Notes: generated by a model from the letters alone, not told the origin. Counted from the stretch's first letter, positions 52,719 to 62,388 are shown. The stretch: 64,000 bases of DNA from Staphylococcus delphini (GCF_900636325.1 NZ_LR134263.1:992001-1056000), one strand, 5' to 3'. Numbers and translations: made by a program.

Positions 52719-54245
52719 ATGGAACGTAACGGTTTAATAGATATTGGTTCAAACACGATTCGCTTAGTGATTTTTCAATACGATCCAAAAACAGGATTAA
52801 ACGAAATTCAAAACATTAAAACACCGGCACGATTAAGTCAATATTTAGATTCTGAACAACATATGACGCAAGAAGGGATCGATGTTTTAACGACAGCACT
52901 CAGAAGTTTTAAAAAGGTAGCGACAGATTTTGAAGTAGAACATTTGTATCCGATTGCGACAGCAGCGATGCGTCAATCCAAAAACCAAAAAGCGATTTTA
53001 AAACATATTCAACAAGAACTCGACCTTGAAATTATTATGATTCCTGAAGAAGATGAAGCTTTTTATGGCTCTTATGCAGTTACGCACACGACAAGTATTC
53101 GAAATGGGATCACTGTCGATATTGGTGGGGGCTCCACAGAATTAACGCTTTTCAAAGATAAAAAAATTAAAGAAGCCATCAGTTTTCCGTTCGGTGTTGT
53201 CACTTTAACACGGATGTTCTTTGAAGGAAAAGAGCATAATGATAAAGATGCGATTAAGAAAATGGAAAAGTTTTTGAAAAGTGAATTTGGCAAAGTGTCA
53301 TGGATACAAAATCAGCATATTAATTTAGTCGGTATCGGTGGTTCTGCGCGTAACTGTGCGCGTATTCATCAGTCTTTACATCAGTATCCTATCGCAGGCG
53401 TTCATGGCTATACGATGGAACAAAGTGATTTAAAAGAAGTATTTCAAATGCTTAAAAAATCTTCACGTGACACGTTAACGACTTTAGATGGGTTGAGTCG
53501 TGACCGTGCAGACATCATTTTACCTGCCGTATCGGTATTTAATGTGTTATTCGACATGATTGATGCGACAGCGTTCACTTTTTCAAGAAAAGGGATACGT
53601 GAAGGTTTCATTATGAATCAAATTGCTAAAAAGTATCCAAAAGAATTTAATAAAACCAATGTGCTACAAGATGCGTTACGTCATTTAGCGAATGAGTATA
53701 AAATCGAGGAAAGTGGCGCCAATCAACGAGTTAAGCTAGCCGAATCGCTCTTAGAACAGTTGACGAAAGAAAAAAAGCTTAAAATTGATGAAGATTTAAA
53801 GCAAGTTTTTCTTGAGGCAGCGTATATTTATTATTTAGGTCGATTTATTGATTCCGATTCGAGTTCCCAACATACGTATTACATTATCGCAAATTCGGGA
53901 ATTAACGGTTTATCACATAAAGAGCGTGTGCGACTGGCATTACTCGCAAGCTTTAAAAATAAAACGTTACTCAAATTGTATAGTGAAGAGACAAATTGGT
54001 TTTCTGATGATGAACTATCAGACATTCAAGCGTTAGGGGGCATTATCAAGTTTGTAAATGCGTTAAATATCTCTAATACAAACAGTGTCCAAGACGTGAA
54101 ATTACAGGCAACAAAAGAAGGTTACGACTTGTTTGTCAATGATCAAGGTGAATCGATTGCCGAATCTTATCAATCTAATCGACAAAAGAAACATATCGAA
54201 AAAGTACTTAAAACAAAGGTTAATATTATTTTTACAAATGCTTAA
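52719..54245 (+). CDS. ppx: Exopolyphosphatase, Ppx/GppA family
   Basis: 508 residues. The actin-like ATPase fold begins with the phosphate loop GLIDIGSNTIRLVIF; further motifs are the Glu-rich MIPEEDEAFYG, the second phosphate loop VDIGGGSTELTLF and LVGIGGSARN. The C-terminal half is HD-like helical. It degrades polyphosphate or converts pppGpp to ppGpp. It is followed after 75 bp by ppk, the opposing enzyme, on the same strand. TGGAGGCAAG precedes the ATG. Confidence 0.9.
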   Translation: MERNGLIDIGSNTIRLVIFQYDPKTGLNEIQNIKTPARLSQYLDSEQHMTQEGIDVLTTALRSFKKVATDFEVEHLYPIATAAMRQSKNQKAILKHIQQELDLEIIMIPEEDEAFYGSYAVTHTTSIRNGITVDIGGGSTELTLFKDKKIKEAISFPFGVVTLTRMFFEGKEHNDKDAIKKMEKFLKSEFGKVSWIQNQHINLVGIGGSARNCARIHQSLHQYPIAGVHGYTMEQSDLKEVFQMLKKSSRDTLTTLDGLSRDRADIILPAVSVFNVLFDMIDATAFTFSRKGIREGFIMNQIAKKYPKEFNKTNVLQDALRHLANEYKIEESGANQRVKLAESLLEQLTKEKKLKIDEDLKQVFLEAAYIYYLGRFIDSDSSSQHTYYIIANSGINGLSHKERVRLALLASFKNKTLLKLYSEETNWFSDDELSDIQALGGIIKFVNALNISNTNSVQDVKLQATKEGYDLFVNDQGESIAESYQSNRQKKHIEKVLKTKVNIIFTNA

Positions 54246-54320
54246 ATAATAGCCCATTCATTTTATGTTACGCTTAATAGGGACTTGTGCTATGTTTTGT
54301 AGAATATTAATGGGGTGACA

Positions 54321-56489
54321 ATGAAAGTGACTATTGAAAAAGGAAATTTGGACCTGAACCATCCAGATTATTATAACAATCGTGAAGTCAGCTGGTTAGA
54401 CTTTAATTATAGAGTATTGCAAGAAGCCTGTGACGATCAAAACCCATTACTCGAGCAACTTAAGTTTATTGCGATTGGGAGCGCAAATTTAGATGAATTC
54501 TTTATGGTGCGTGTGGCAGGTTTAAAAGACCAAGTCAAAATGGGATTTGATAAGCCTGAGAATAAAGCGCAATTAACGCCGCAACAACAGTTAAAGGCAA
54601 TTGAACAGAAAAATCGTCAAAACGTTGCCTTTCAATACCATCGTTTCAATACTTTAGTTGAAACTTTGAAAACATATGATGTGTATTTATGTAAACCGGA
54701 TGTATTAAACGAAGACATGCGAAAGCAACTGGAACGCATCTTCTTAAATGATATTTTGCCGACATTAACACCGTTGGGCATTGATGCATATCGACCATTT
54801 CCAAAACTCAATAATAAAACATTAAACATTTTTGTTGATATTGATACTGGTGATGAAATTAATTCTGCAATCGTTCAAATTCCGACATTATTAAACCGTT
54901 TTATTACAATTAATGAAGGCAATCGTCAATACATCATTTTAATCGAGGATATGATTTCCTTTTTCATGGGTCATCTTTTCAAAGGATATGAAATTCTGAA
55001 TACGTATGCGTTTAGAATTACAAGAAATGCCGATTTAACGATTCATGAAGATGGTGCCGAAGATTTGTTGATTGAAATTGAACGCTTTTTAAAAGAGCGT
55101 AAAAGTGGTGCAGCCGTGAGATTAGAAATCGATCATCGTGAACAACAAGAGATGCAAATGGATTGGTTGATCGATACGTTAGAATTAGAACCACAAGATG
55201 TGTATTATACGAATGGCCCACTTGATTTAACGATGGTTTTTGAATTAGTTGATCATTTATCACATAAATTAAAAGACTTGAAATATGAACGCTATACACC
55301 ACAAGTGCCGCAATCATTAGGCAATGACAATGTGTATGATTTAGCGTTGAAACGTGATATTTTCTTCCACCACCCGTATGAATCCTTTGATCCGATTGTT
55401 GATTTTATTACGGAAGCATCTGAAGATCCGGATACATTGGCAATTAAACAAACGTTATACCGTGTCAGCAGCGATTCACCAATTATTGAAGCACTTAAAA
55501 ATGCCGCTGAAAATGGTAAACAAGTCACGGTATTGGTGGAGTTAAAGGCGCGTTTTGATGAGGAAAATAATGTGCATTGGGCAAAAATGTTGGAAGAAGC
55601 GGGTTGTCACGTCATGTATGGGATGACACATTTAAAAACCCACAGTAAAATTACATTGGTCGTTAAACGTGTCAATGGTACGCTCGTTCCTTTCGTGCAT
55701 TTAGGTACAGGAAATTACAACGATAAAACGGCTAAATTGTATACGGATATGGGTATCATTACAACAAATCGTGAAATTGGAGAAGACGCAATGAATTTCT
55801 TCAATTATTTGAGTGGTTATTCCATGAAGCCAGATTATCAACAATTGATTGTGGCGCCATACGAAATACGTGACTTATTTATAGAACGTATCGATGAAGA
55901 AATCGAAAGCCATCGTCAACACGGAAACGGTAAAATGATGATGAAAATGAATTCATTGACGGATAAAGCGTTAATTAAAAAGCTGTATGAAGCATCACAA
56001 GCAGGCGTACAAGTGAAATTAATTATTCGTGGAATCTGTTGTTTGAAACCTGGTATTCCGGGCATTAGCGAAAATATTGAAGTCGTAAGTATCGTCGGAC
56101 GTTTGTTAGAACATTCGCGTATTTATTACTTCTATAACAATGGCGAAGAGAAAATTTATTTATCTTCTGCAGATATGATGACGCGCAATATGATTAAACG
56201 AGTTGAAATTTTATTCCCAATTTTGGACAAACGTATTGCGAAACGATTGGTAGATTATATGCACTTACAACTTTCTGACAATCAAAAAGGCCGTTATCAA
56301 GATGATTCGGGTGTGTATCATTACGTTAAAAATGAGTTAGCACCAATCAACTCACAAGAATATTTAATGCGAGAAGCACAAAAATATGGGTTAGCATTGT
56401 CCAAGCAAAATATGATTGAGACAGGACAACCCGTACGCGCAAAAAGAAATTGGATGGACCGTGTGAAAGGGCATCTGAAGCGGAAATAA
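54321..56489 (+). CDS. ppk1: Polyphosphate kinase 1
   Basis: 722 residues from ATG 54321 (GGGGTGAC upstream; GTG 54315 is in that site). The four PPK1 domains can be followed: N domain ([14 protein letters not shown]), head domain, and two phospholipase-D-like C domains. The autophosphorylated His lies in [12 protein letters not shown]; the second conserved His is in [14 protein letters not shown] with the PLD-like [12 protein letters not shown]. It polymerises ATP gamma-phosphate into polyphosphate. The stop is followed by a hairpin shared with the convergent pseudouridine synthase gene. Confidence 0.93.
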   Translation: MKVTIEKGNLDLNHPDYYNNREVSWLDFNYRVLQEACDDQNPLLEQLKFIAIGSANLDEFFMVRVAGLKDQVKMGFDKPENKAQLTPQQQLKAIEQKNRQNVAFQYHRFNTLVETLKTYDVYLCKPDVLNEDMRKQLERIFLNDILPTLTPLGIDAYRPFPKLNNKTLNIFVDIDTGDEINSAIVQIPTLLNRFITINEGNRQYIILIEDMISFFMGHLFKGYEILNTYAFRITRNADLTIHEDGAEDLLIEIERFLKERKSGAAVRLEIDHREQQEMQMDWLIDTLELEPQDVYYTNGPLDLTMVFELVDHLSHKLKDLKYERYTPQVPQSLGNDNVYDLALKRDIFFHHPYESFDPIVDFITEASEDPDTLAIKQTLYRVSSDSPIIEALKNAAENGKQVTVLVELKARFDEENNVHWAKMLEEAGCHVMYGMTHLKTHSKITLVVKRVNGTLVPFVHLGTGNYNDKTAKLYTDMGIITTNREIGEDAMNFFNYLSGYSMKPDYQQLIVAPYEIRDLFIERIDEEIESHRQHGNGKMMMKMNSLTDKALIKKLYEASQAGVQVKLIIRGICCLKPGIPGISENIEVVSIVGRLLEHSRIYYFYNNGEEKIYLSSADMMTRNMIKRVEILFPILDKRIAKRLVDYMHLQLSDNQKGRYQDDSGVYHYVKNELAPINSQEYLMREAQKYGLALSKQNMIETGQPVRAKRNWMDRVKGHLKRK

Positions 56490-56499
56490 TGAACAGTTT

Positions 56500-56534
56500 A
56501 AAAAGGGGCTTAGACATGGTGTTGTCTAAGCCCC
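56500..56534. terminator. Shared terminator between ppk1 and the convergent pseudouridine synthase gene
   Basis: GGGGCTTAGACA (56505-56516) pairs with TGTCTAAGCCCC (56523-56534). The T-run on the minus strand (complement of AAAAA near 56500) makes it strongest for the minus gene. Confidence 0.8.
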
Positions 56535-56554
56535 TCAAATCTGCCTGTAATCAA

Positions 56555-57385
56555 TTATTGTTCAATATCATCAATCGTCACAGAAATCGGTTGTTGCGTG
56601 ATAGGATGCGTCATTTCAATTTGATAACTTTCAAGCTGTAATTGACGTAATTTCGAATCACTATATAATGGATCCCCCAGCACAGGGTAACCGATTTCAG
56701 CAAGATGTACACGAATTTGGTGCGTACGACCGGTATCTAACTTTAACAGCACTTCACAAACGCCTTCTTTAATCATTTCAGAAGACAAGATATGTGTCAC
56801 TGCACGTTGACCAGTAGGAGAGACACGACGTTTATTCGGGTGGAATTTATCCTTGCCAATCGGTAAATCAATCGTTTGTGGCTTAATGGGCAACAAACTT
56901 TTCACTTGTGCTTTATAAATACGATGAATGTCATTATTTTCCAACATACGATCTAATATTTTTTTAATAATCGGATGCTTTGCCACAATAAGTAAGCCGA
57001 CTGTCTCTTGGTCAAGACGATGAATAGGCTCAACATAAGGGTGGTTCAACGTATAAATGACATGGTTCATTAATGTATTACTTTCTTTTAAATCATTCGG
57101 ATGTGTTTTCACGCCTTTAGGTTTGTAGACAATCGCTAAAAAGTCGTCTTCATAAGCGATTTGTGCATAACGATAGCTCGGTAAATATTGACTTTTCGCG
57201 TCTTCATCAGGAATGTAAATTTCGTCACCTGTATGGACGATAGTTTGTAAATTTGCAGCTTCATTATTCACTGTGATAGATTTTGACATATTTAATGTAT
57301 GCAACTCTTTTTTCGGCAATTGTAATGTTTTAAATATGTCACGAATGGATTGTTCATTAAATGTATCGGCAACTTTAAATTTCAT
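56555..57385 (-). CDS. RluA/RluD family pseudouridine synthase
   Basis: 276 residues from ATG 57385, preceded by AAGGAGGATTTT; a longer frame to 57448 has no such site. The catalytic Asp is in PIHRLDQETVGLLIVAK, motif IIa of the RluA family; KLDTGRTHQIRVHLAEIGYPVLGDPLY is the usual C-terminal motif (positions about 225-250). A weak S4-like N-terminus (KFKVADTFNEQSIRDIFK) is present. It modifies uridine in rRNA or tRNA; the target cannot be assigned. Confidence 0.88.
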   Translation of the reverse strand: MKFKVADTFNEQSIRDIFKTLQLPKKELHTLNMSKSITVNNEAANLQTIVHTGDEIYIPDEDAKSQYLPSYRYAQIAYEDDFLAIVYKPKGVKTHPNDLKESNTLMNHVIYTLNHPYVEPIHRLDQETVGLLIVAKHPIIKKILDRMLENNDIHRIYKAQVKSLLPIKPQTIDLPIGKDKFHPNKRRVSPTGQRAVTHILSSEMIKEGVCEVLLKLDTGRTHQIRVHLAEIGYPVLGDPLYSDSKLRQLQLESYQIEMTHPITQQPISVTIDDIEQ

Positions 57386-57538
57386 AAAATCCTCCTTAAT
57401 TTCTTTTATCATAACACAAAACGAAAGGCGATTGATGGTTTTATTCATTGAAACAACGTGTATAATAAAGTTAAATGTACATCCATGTACGAATAAAAAT
57501 TGGATGATTGATGTGAAGCAATGAGTGGAGTGACAATA

Positions 57539-58663
57539 ATGGAAAAACCAACAAGATTGGCGTTATTAAAGGAAATTGCGGAGTTCCTTAACGAAGAAAC
57601 TGAATTACAATCCATGCTCGACGGTGCGCTAGACTCTTTAATTAAGGGAAGCGATTTTACGACAGGATGGATATTTTTTATCGATGAAGAAGGCCACCAT
57701 ACATTAGAGTCACAGTATTCATTACCATCAGCTTTAACGAATCGCCAATGCCATTATATGAAAGAAGGGACATGTTGGTGTGTTCAAGCATACCATAATC
57801 ACAAATTGACCAAAGCCTCTAATATCATTAACTGTTCGCGCATTAATTTAGCCAGTCGAGAATTTGTGACAGAAACTGAAGATATTACCCATCATGCGAC
57901 AGTACCTTTGCGATCTGGTAATGAGCAATTTGGACTGTTAAATGTCGCGACGCCGTTTACGACACATTACTCAGATGAAGACCTCGAATTGTTAGAATCT
58001 GTCGCATTTCAAATCGGTTCTGCGATAAAACGGATTGACTTGAACAATCAAGAGAAAGAAGCGGCACGCATTAATGAACGTAACCGTTTAGCCCGAGATT
58101 TACACGATTCGGTTAATCAAATGTTGTTTTCTTTAAAATTAACTGCACATGCGGCAGGACAAATGACACAAGAGGAAACGTCAAAACGTGCGTTTATGCA
58201 GATAGAACAAACGAGTCAAAACGCTGTGAATGAAATGCGCGCGTTAATTTGGCAGTTAAAACCTGTAGGCCTCGAAAATGGACTTGTTCATGCATTGAAA
58301 AATTACGCGAGTCTTATAGGTCTAGATATCGATGTGACCGTCAAAGGACTCATTGACTTAGAAAATAAAATTGAGACCCACCTGTATCGTGTCATGCAAG
58401 AAGCGATGAATAATACGAAAAAGCATGCGCAAACGAATCATATGGATATTGTGCTGAACCAAACAGACGAATATCTGATTGTAGAATTGAAGGATGACGG
58501 CGTGGGATTTGACGTGACTCAAATGGATACAGCCGAAAAACACGGATTGTCGAATATGCGACAACGAATTAAATTTTTAAAAGGAACAATAAATATGACA
58601 AGTGATCATGGGACAGAAATTACAATACGACTACCACTTCAACAGCCAAGGGAGGGACAATAA
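57539..58663 (+). CDS. airS: AirS, oxygen/redox-sensing histidine kinase (YhcS)
   Basis: 374 residues from ATG 57539 (GGAGTGAC upstream). Soluble kinase without membrane segments. An N-terminal GAF domain (about 20-165) carries four cysteines (Cys71, Cys79, Cys81, Cys99; EGTCWC and IINCSRI) that in S. aureus AirS bind a [2Fe-2S] cluster sensitive to oxygen and NO. HisKA_3 motif RNRLARDLHDSVNQ with His189, then the ATPase boxes QEAMNNTKKHA, DDGVGFD and HGLSNMRQR. airR begins in its stop codon. All four cluster Cys are conserved here. Confidence 0.9.
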   Translation: MEKPTRLALLKEIAEFLNEETELQSMLDGALDSLIKGSDFTTGWIFFIDEEGHHTLESQYSLPSALTNRQCHYMKEGTCWCVQAYHNHKLTKASNIINCSRINLASREFVTETEDITHHATVPLRSGNEQFGLLNVATPFTTHYSDEDLELLESVAFQIGSAIKRIDLNNQEKEAARINERNRLARDLHDSVNQMLFSLKLTAHAAGQMTQEETSKRAFMQIEQTSQNAVNEMRALIWQLKPVGLENGLVHALKNYASLIGLDIDVTVKGLIDLENKIETHLYRVMQEAMNNTKKHAQTNHMDIVLNQTDEYLIVELKDDGVGFDVTQMDTAEKHGLSNMRQRIKFLKGTINMTSDHGTEITIRLPLQQPREGQ

Positions 58664-59289
58664 TGCCTAAAATTGCACTTGTGGATGATCATTTTATAGT
58701 AAGGCAAGGTTTAGAATTTTTACTTTCGACACAACCACAAATAGAAGTTGTAGGAAGTTTTGGGGAAGGTCAAGCACTATTAGATGCACTAGCAACCGAT
58801 CAAATCGAACCAGAACTTATCCTTGTTGATTTGGTCATGCCTGAAATGAATGGGATTACACTAATTCAAAAACTGAAGGAACAACATGCAGATATTAAAA
58901 TATTAGTGCTCACAAGTTATGTGGATGAAGAGCATGTCATGTCAGCGATGCAAGCAGGTGCAGACGGTTATGAAATGAAGGATGTCGAACCAGAAGCATT
59001 AATGACCTCTATTGAGACGGTTTTACAAGGAGATAAAGTGATTCATAAAGATGCGCAACAGGTGATGGATATTGTCATTACAAAGCCGCATATGCTCAAT
59101 AAATTGTCCAAACGGGAAACAGAAGTGCTGAAAGAAATGGCGAAAGGGAAGACGAATAAAGAGATTGCTGAAACCTTATTCGTATCGGAAAAGACGATTA
59201 AAACACATGTAAGTCACATTTTCTCTAAATTGGAAGTGACCGATCGTACACAAGCGGCGATTTATGCCATGGAGAATCATTTGTTTTAA
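58663..59289 (+). CDS. airR: AirR, response regulator of AirS (YhcR)
   Basis: 208 residues. NarL-type: Asp8-Asp9, phosphoacceptor Asp56 (LILVDLVMPEMNG), LTSYVDEEHV switch and a C-terminal LuxR HTH (LSKRETEVLKEMAKGKTNKEIAETL, broken here into LSKRETEVLKEM and GKTNKEIAETL). In S. aureus AirR influences respiration, nitrate use and wall metabolism genes. Overlaps airS by one base (TAATG). Followed by a bidirectional hairpin. Confidence 0.9.
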   Translation: MPKIALVDDHFIVRQGLEFLLSTQPQIEVVGSFGEGQALLDALATDQIEPELILVDLVMPEMNGITLIQKLKEQHADIKILVLTSYVDEEHVMSAMQAGADGYEMKDVEPEALMTSIETVLQGDKVIHKDAQQVMDIVITKPHMLNKLSKRETEVLKEMAKGKTNKEIAETLFVSEKTIKTHVSHIFSKLEVTDRTQAAIYAMENHLF

Positions 59290-59304
59290 TTTGAAATTAT
59301 TGAA

Positions 59305-59350
59305 TAAAAAACAGGAGTACGGCGCATCATAGCCCATTCTCCTGTTTTTA
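59305..59350. terminator. Bidirectional terminator between airR and the CDF gene
   Basis: AAAACAGGAG (about 59307-59316) pairs with CTCCTGTTTT (59339-59348), with an inner GC stem and A/T runs on both sides. Confidence 0.75.
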
Positions 59351-59360
59351 TTTTGATTGC

Positions 59361-60242
59361 TTACTCTATGTCATTCAATAAATACGGCTCAATATGTACA
59401 ATCGTTTCAACTTCACCTAGCCGTGCTTGCAATTTTGATTCAATATGATCAGATATTTCATGACTTTCGATGACATTTAAATTGGGATCGACAGCGATTG
59501 TGACATCGATAAATGAAATAACACCGTGACTTCTCGCTTTAATATCACGAATCTCTTTAATGCCAGGAATTGAAGAAATAATCTGTTGAATTTGTGCCAG
59601 TTCTTCCTCATCATAGCCATCAGTAAGTGTAACGGCCGTCTCTTTAAAAATATCGATACTTGCTTTCATAATGAGCAAACCAATCACAATTGCTGCAATC
59701 GTATCGAGCATCGGCACGCCCATATAAACACCTAAAACGCCAATCACCGTACCAATCGACACAAGTGCATCCGAGAGATTATCATAACTTGCTGCTCTTA
59801 AAGCACTACTATTCACTTTTCTAGAAAGATTACGATTGAAAATAAATACAGCAAACATAACAATACTTGAAATCAGACCGACTATAATAGCAGATTGGCT
59901 TGGCTGAACGAACTCGCCTTGGTAAAAGTGCTTCACGCCGGTAATAATCACTTGAATACTCACCGCAAACATAATGAATGAAGCAATGAGTGATGCGATA
60001 AATTCAGAGCGATAATGGCCATAAGGATGATTTTTATCCACAGGCTTCATGGAAATTTGAAGTGCGATAAGTATAGCGATAGAACTAATGACATCTGTCG
60101 CGTTGTTAATACCATCAGCGACCAAACCATGACTGTTTGCTAACCATCCGTATGCAATTTTTAATAATGTTAAAAATGTATAAGTAATGATGCTTAGTGT
60201 TGCGCCTTTTTTAGCTTGAGAAATTTTATATTCTAATTGCAA
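59361..60242 (-). CDS. Cation diffusion facilitator, manganese-type (MntE-like)
   Basis: 293 residues, starting at TTG 60242 with AGAGGTG six bases upstream; the GTG at 60251 overlaps that site. Six membrane helices and a C-terminal cytoplasmic metal domain (EELAQIQQIISSIPGIKEI). The transport-site residues are Asn46xxxAsp50 in helix 2 (DGINNATDVISS) and Asp154xxxAsp158 in helix 5 (YDNLSDAL). The NxxxD plus DxxxD pattern is that of Mn2+ exporters such as MntE or MneP; zinc CDFs have His/Asp. Convergent with airR. Mn specificity is inferred. Confidence 0.8.
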   Translation of the reverse strand: MQLEYKISQAKKGATLSIITYTFLTLLKIAYGWLANSHGLVADGINNATDVISSIAILIALQISMKPVDKNHPYGHYRSEFIASLIASFIMFAVSIQVIITGVKHFYQGEFVQPSQSAIIVGLISSIVMFAVFIFNRNLSRKVNSSALRAASYDNLSDALVSIGTVIGVLGVYMGVPMLDTIAAIVIGLLIMKASIDIFKETAVTLTDGYDEEELAQIQQIISSIPGIKEIRDIKARSHGVISFIDVTIAVDPNLNVIESHEISDHIESKLQARLGEVETIVHIEPYLLNDIE

Positions 60243-60378
60243 CGAAAACACCTCTAAAATTAATTGATAAGCATTTAAGACTGTAATTTCTTAACCTTTT
60301 TCATAATGATATGTATTTAACTTTACTATTATCCTATGAAAAGTGTGATAAATCTAGTAAAAACTATAAAAATAATGA

Positions 60379-60423
60379 TTGCAATATTGTTAATTTTCAG
60401 ACTATAATGTTGTTATAACATTA
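60379..60423 (+). promoter_or_regulatory. Promoter region of the symporter gene with palindrome and CodY-like box
   Basis: TTGCAA (60379-60384), an 18-bp spacer and TATAAT (60403-60408). AATTTTCAGACTATA (60392-60406) matches 12 of 15 CodY bases over the spacer and -10. AATGTT-GTTAT-AACATT (60407-60423) is an inverted repeat right after the -10. Confidence 0.4.
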
Positions 60424-60438
60424 AAGGGGATAGTGAAT

Positions 60439-61428
60439 ATGAAATTTAAAGGATTAACAGTGAAAATTATTATAGCATTAATTTTAGGGATTGCGTTAGG
60501 TTCGATTTTCAATTTCTATGTCGGGTCTAAGTTTGTCGGATTTATCGATCAATATGTTTTTAACGTCATTGGTCAAATCTTCTTAAATCTGATCTTTATG
60601 CTTGTAGTACCCGTTGTATTCGTGTCGATTGTACTCGGTGTGATTGGCGTTGGTGATCCCAAATTACTAGGTGGCATTGGCTTAAAAACCCTCGTCTTTT
60701 TCTTATCGACAACAGCGATTGCGATAACGTTAGCGATGTGTTTGGCATTAGTCGTTAAACCAGGTGCTGGCCATTCAGACTTATTAAAATCAGAAGAAGT
60801 TACGACATATCAAAAGAAATTAGATGATCAAAAGGCAACTGGGGCTTCTCCAATCAATCAAACATTTGATCAAACTTTAATTAATTTCTTCCCGAAAAAT
60901 GCGATTCAGTCAATGACAACAGGAAATATGCTTCAGATTATTACATTTGCGATTTTCATCGGTATCGGTATTATGATGGTAGGCGAACGAGGACGGATAG
61001 TACATCAATTTTTCGAACAGTTTAATGAAGTCCTGATGTATATTATATCGATGGTAATGAATGTATTTGCGCCAATCGGTACATTTGGACTTGTCGCACA
61101 TGCATTTACAGGCGCAGGTTTTGGTGCAATCAGACAACTCGGTTTATACTTTATCGTTGTATTAGCCGCACTTTTTATTCATTTCTTTGTCGTTTATGGC
61201 GGTGCAGTGAAGTTTTTAGCCGGTCGTAGCCCAATTGAATTTTTTAAAGGTTTCTTCCCAGCAATTACAGTTGGTTTCGGGGGCTCAAGTTCTAACGCGG
61301 CACTTCCGGTTTCAATGGAATGTACGAAAAAAATGGGTGTCAAACCAGAAATTGCATCTTTCGTTCAACCTTTAGGGGCAACTATTAATATGGATATTAA
61401 TAAAACATTTTATGCTTGGTACACATAA
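60439..61428 (+). pseudogene. Na+/dicarboxylate (glutamate/aspartate) symporter, cut off by prophage DNA
   Basis: 329 residues from ATG 60439 (AAGGGGATAG upstream). DAACS/GltT family: NLIFMLVVPVVFVSIVLGV, the serine-rich hairpin VGFGGSSSNAALPVS, and FVQPLGATINMD. Family members continue with NMDGT, helix 8 and hairpin 2 to about 410-430 residues. Here the match ends at Asp319 (base 61395); ten unrelated residues follow before the stop. The ion- and substrate-binding NMDGT motif is broken, so the product cannot transport. The missing 3' part probably lies beyond the prophage, to the right of this window. Confidence 0.8.
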
Positions 61429-61636
61429 GTGATTAATACTTCTTAAACCCTTGATACTACTAGCTTCGTGAATTATATTTCAAATAATTACCTCTTGCGT
61501 CCCCCTCTTTAGTTTCCATCATTTTTAGTATTTGAGCAACAAATTATTACTTTATTTTTGGTTTTTCAAAATTAATATGGAAATGCATAATGGTTTTGAC
61601 TATAATTATAATTAATTAAACAAAAGGAGAAAATGT

Positions 61637-61969
61637 ATGAAAAAATTATTATTAACGCTTACTGTTTTATTTATTGGAATTGTATTAAGTGCTTGCACTG
61701 ATTCAGAAATTAAGAAATTAAATGGTAAATGGGAGGGATATGATGGGGAAACTCAAGCAATTATCACTGTGAAAAATGGTGAAGGGAAAATATTAGAAAA
61801 TGACGGTTCTTCAAGCAATATAGATTCTAAAGCACAACCACATAAGTTTAAAATAACAAAAGAGGGAGAACAATTGCTTGCTATCGATGAAGAAGGAGAT
61901 AAAGTTGACATTCAACTTGTTGGAGATAAATTAATAATAGGAGATATTCCTTTCACAAAAGTTGAATAA
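61637..61969 (+). CDS. Small lipoprotein, candidate lysogenic conversion gene
   Basis: 110 residues. A lipoprotein signal peptide (MKKLLLTLTVLFIGIVLSAC) ends with the lipobox LSAC, so the mature protein is anchored outside on Cys20. The rest looks like a compact beta domain (KLNGKWEGYDGETQAIITV, DKVDIQLVGDKLIIGDIPF). I do not recognise the family. AAAGGAG precedes the ATG, and TATAAT-like bases lie around 61600. It sits between the endolysin and the presumed attachment site, where staphylococcal phages carry toxin or immune-evasion genes, and is transcribed against the lysis genes. Confidence 0.7.
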   Translation: MKKLLLTLTVLFIGIVLSACTDSEIKKLNGKWEGYDGETQAIITVKNGEGKILENDGSSSNIDSKAQPHKFKITKEGEQLLAIDEEGDKVDIQLVGDKLIIGDIPFTKVE

Positions 61970-62125
61970 ATTACAATTTACTTTAAGATGATTTACTAAT
62001 TATTTTCCACCAATCGGCTAACTTCCCATGATGGTCTTGTTTGCATATTCATTCCACACAAACTTTTAATAATTCAAATTAAGTAGTTGATTTATGACGT
62101 TTTATAGCTTATATTATTTATATAG

Positions 62126-62137
62126 AACATGTGTTCG
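62126..62137. promoter_or_regulatory. LexA (SOS) box 1
   Basis: GAACATGTGTTC is a perfect GAAC-N4-GTTC Gram-positive LexA site, palindromic over all twelve bases. Confidence 0.75.
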
Positions 62138-62144
62138 TTATAAG

Positions 62145-62156
62145 AACGAAAGTTCG
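62145..62156. promoter_or_regulatory. LexA (SOS) box 2
   Basis: GAACGAAAGTTC is a second perfect GAAC-N4-GTTC site, 19 bp (about two helical turns) after the first. Both lie between a possible promoter (TTGATT 62087, TATATT 62111) and the ribosome-binding site of the small gene. Confidence 0.75.
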
Positions 62157-62179
62157 TATGTAGTGGGAGGAATGTTTCA

Positions 62180-62359
62180 ATGCCAAATGTAGCAGTAAAA
62201 TTAGAAATCAATAACAAAATGACTGAGCAAGAAAAGTTAATGTTCCAACAAGACAATATCGCTGATGTGATTACGATGTTGAGAAGCAAGTCGGGAAATA
62301 CAATTATTCTTAAAAATGAGGATAGTTTTAAGGTTGAGTATGATGTGATGAAGGGTTAG
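62180..62359 (+). CDS. Small phage protein under probable SOS control
   Basis: 59 residues, ATG 62180, GGGAGG nine bases upstream, stop TAG 62357-62359. Product: MPNVAVKLEINNKMTEQEKL with a helix-like middle (FQQDNIADVITMLRS) and beta-like end (NTIILKNEDSFKVEYDV), no signal or membrane segment. I do not recognise the family. Two SOS boxes precede it, so it should be induced with DNA damage and prophage excision. Convergent with the endolysin gene across a terminator. Confidence 0.65.
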   Translation: MPNVAVKLEINNKMTEQEKLMFQQDNIADVITMLRSKSGNTIILKNEDSFKVEYDVMKG

Positions 62360-62388
62360 TCTCTAAGAGGTTGTAAAAACAAAAAGAT

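Noticed and set aside
62092..62289. 65-codon minus-strand frame opposite the SOS-boxed gene
   Set aside because: It overlaps the SOS boxes and the better supported plus-strand gene and has no ribosome-binding site.
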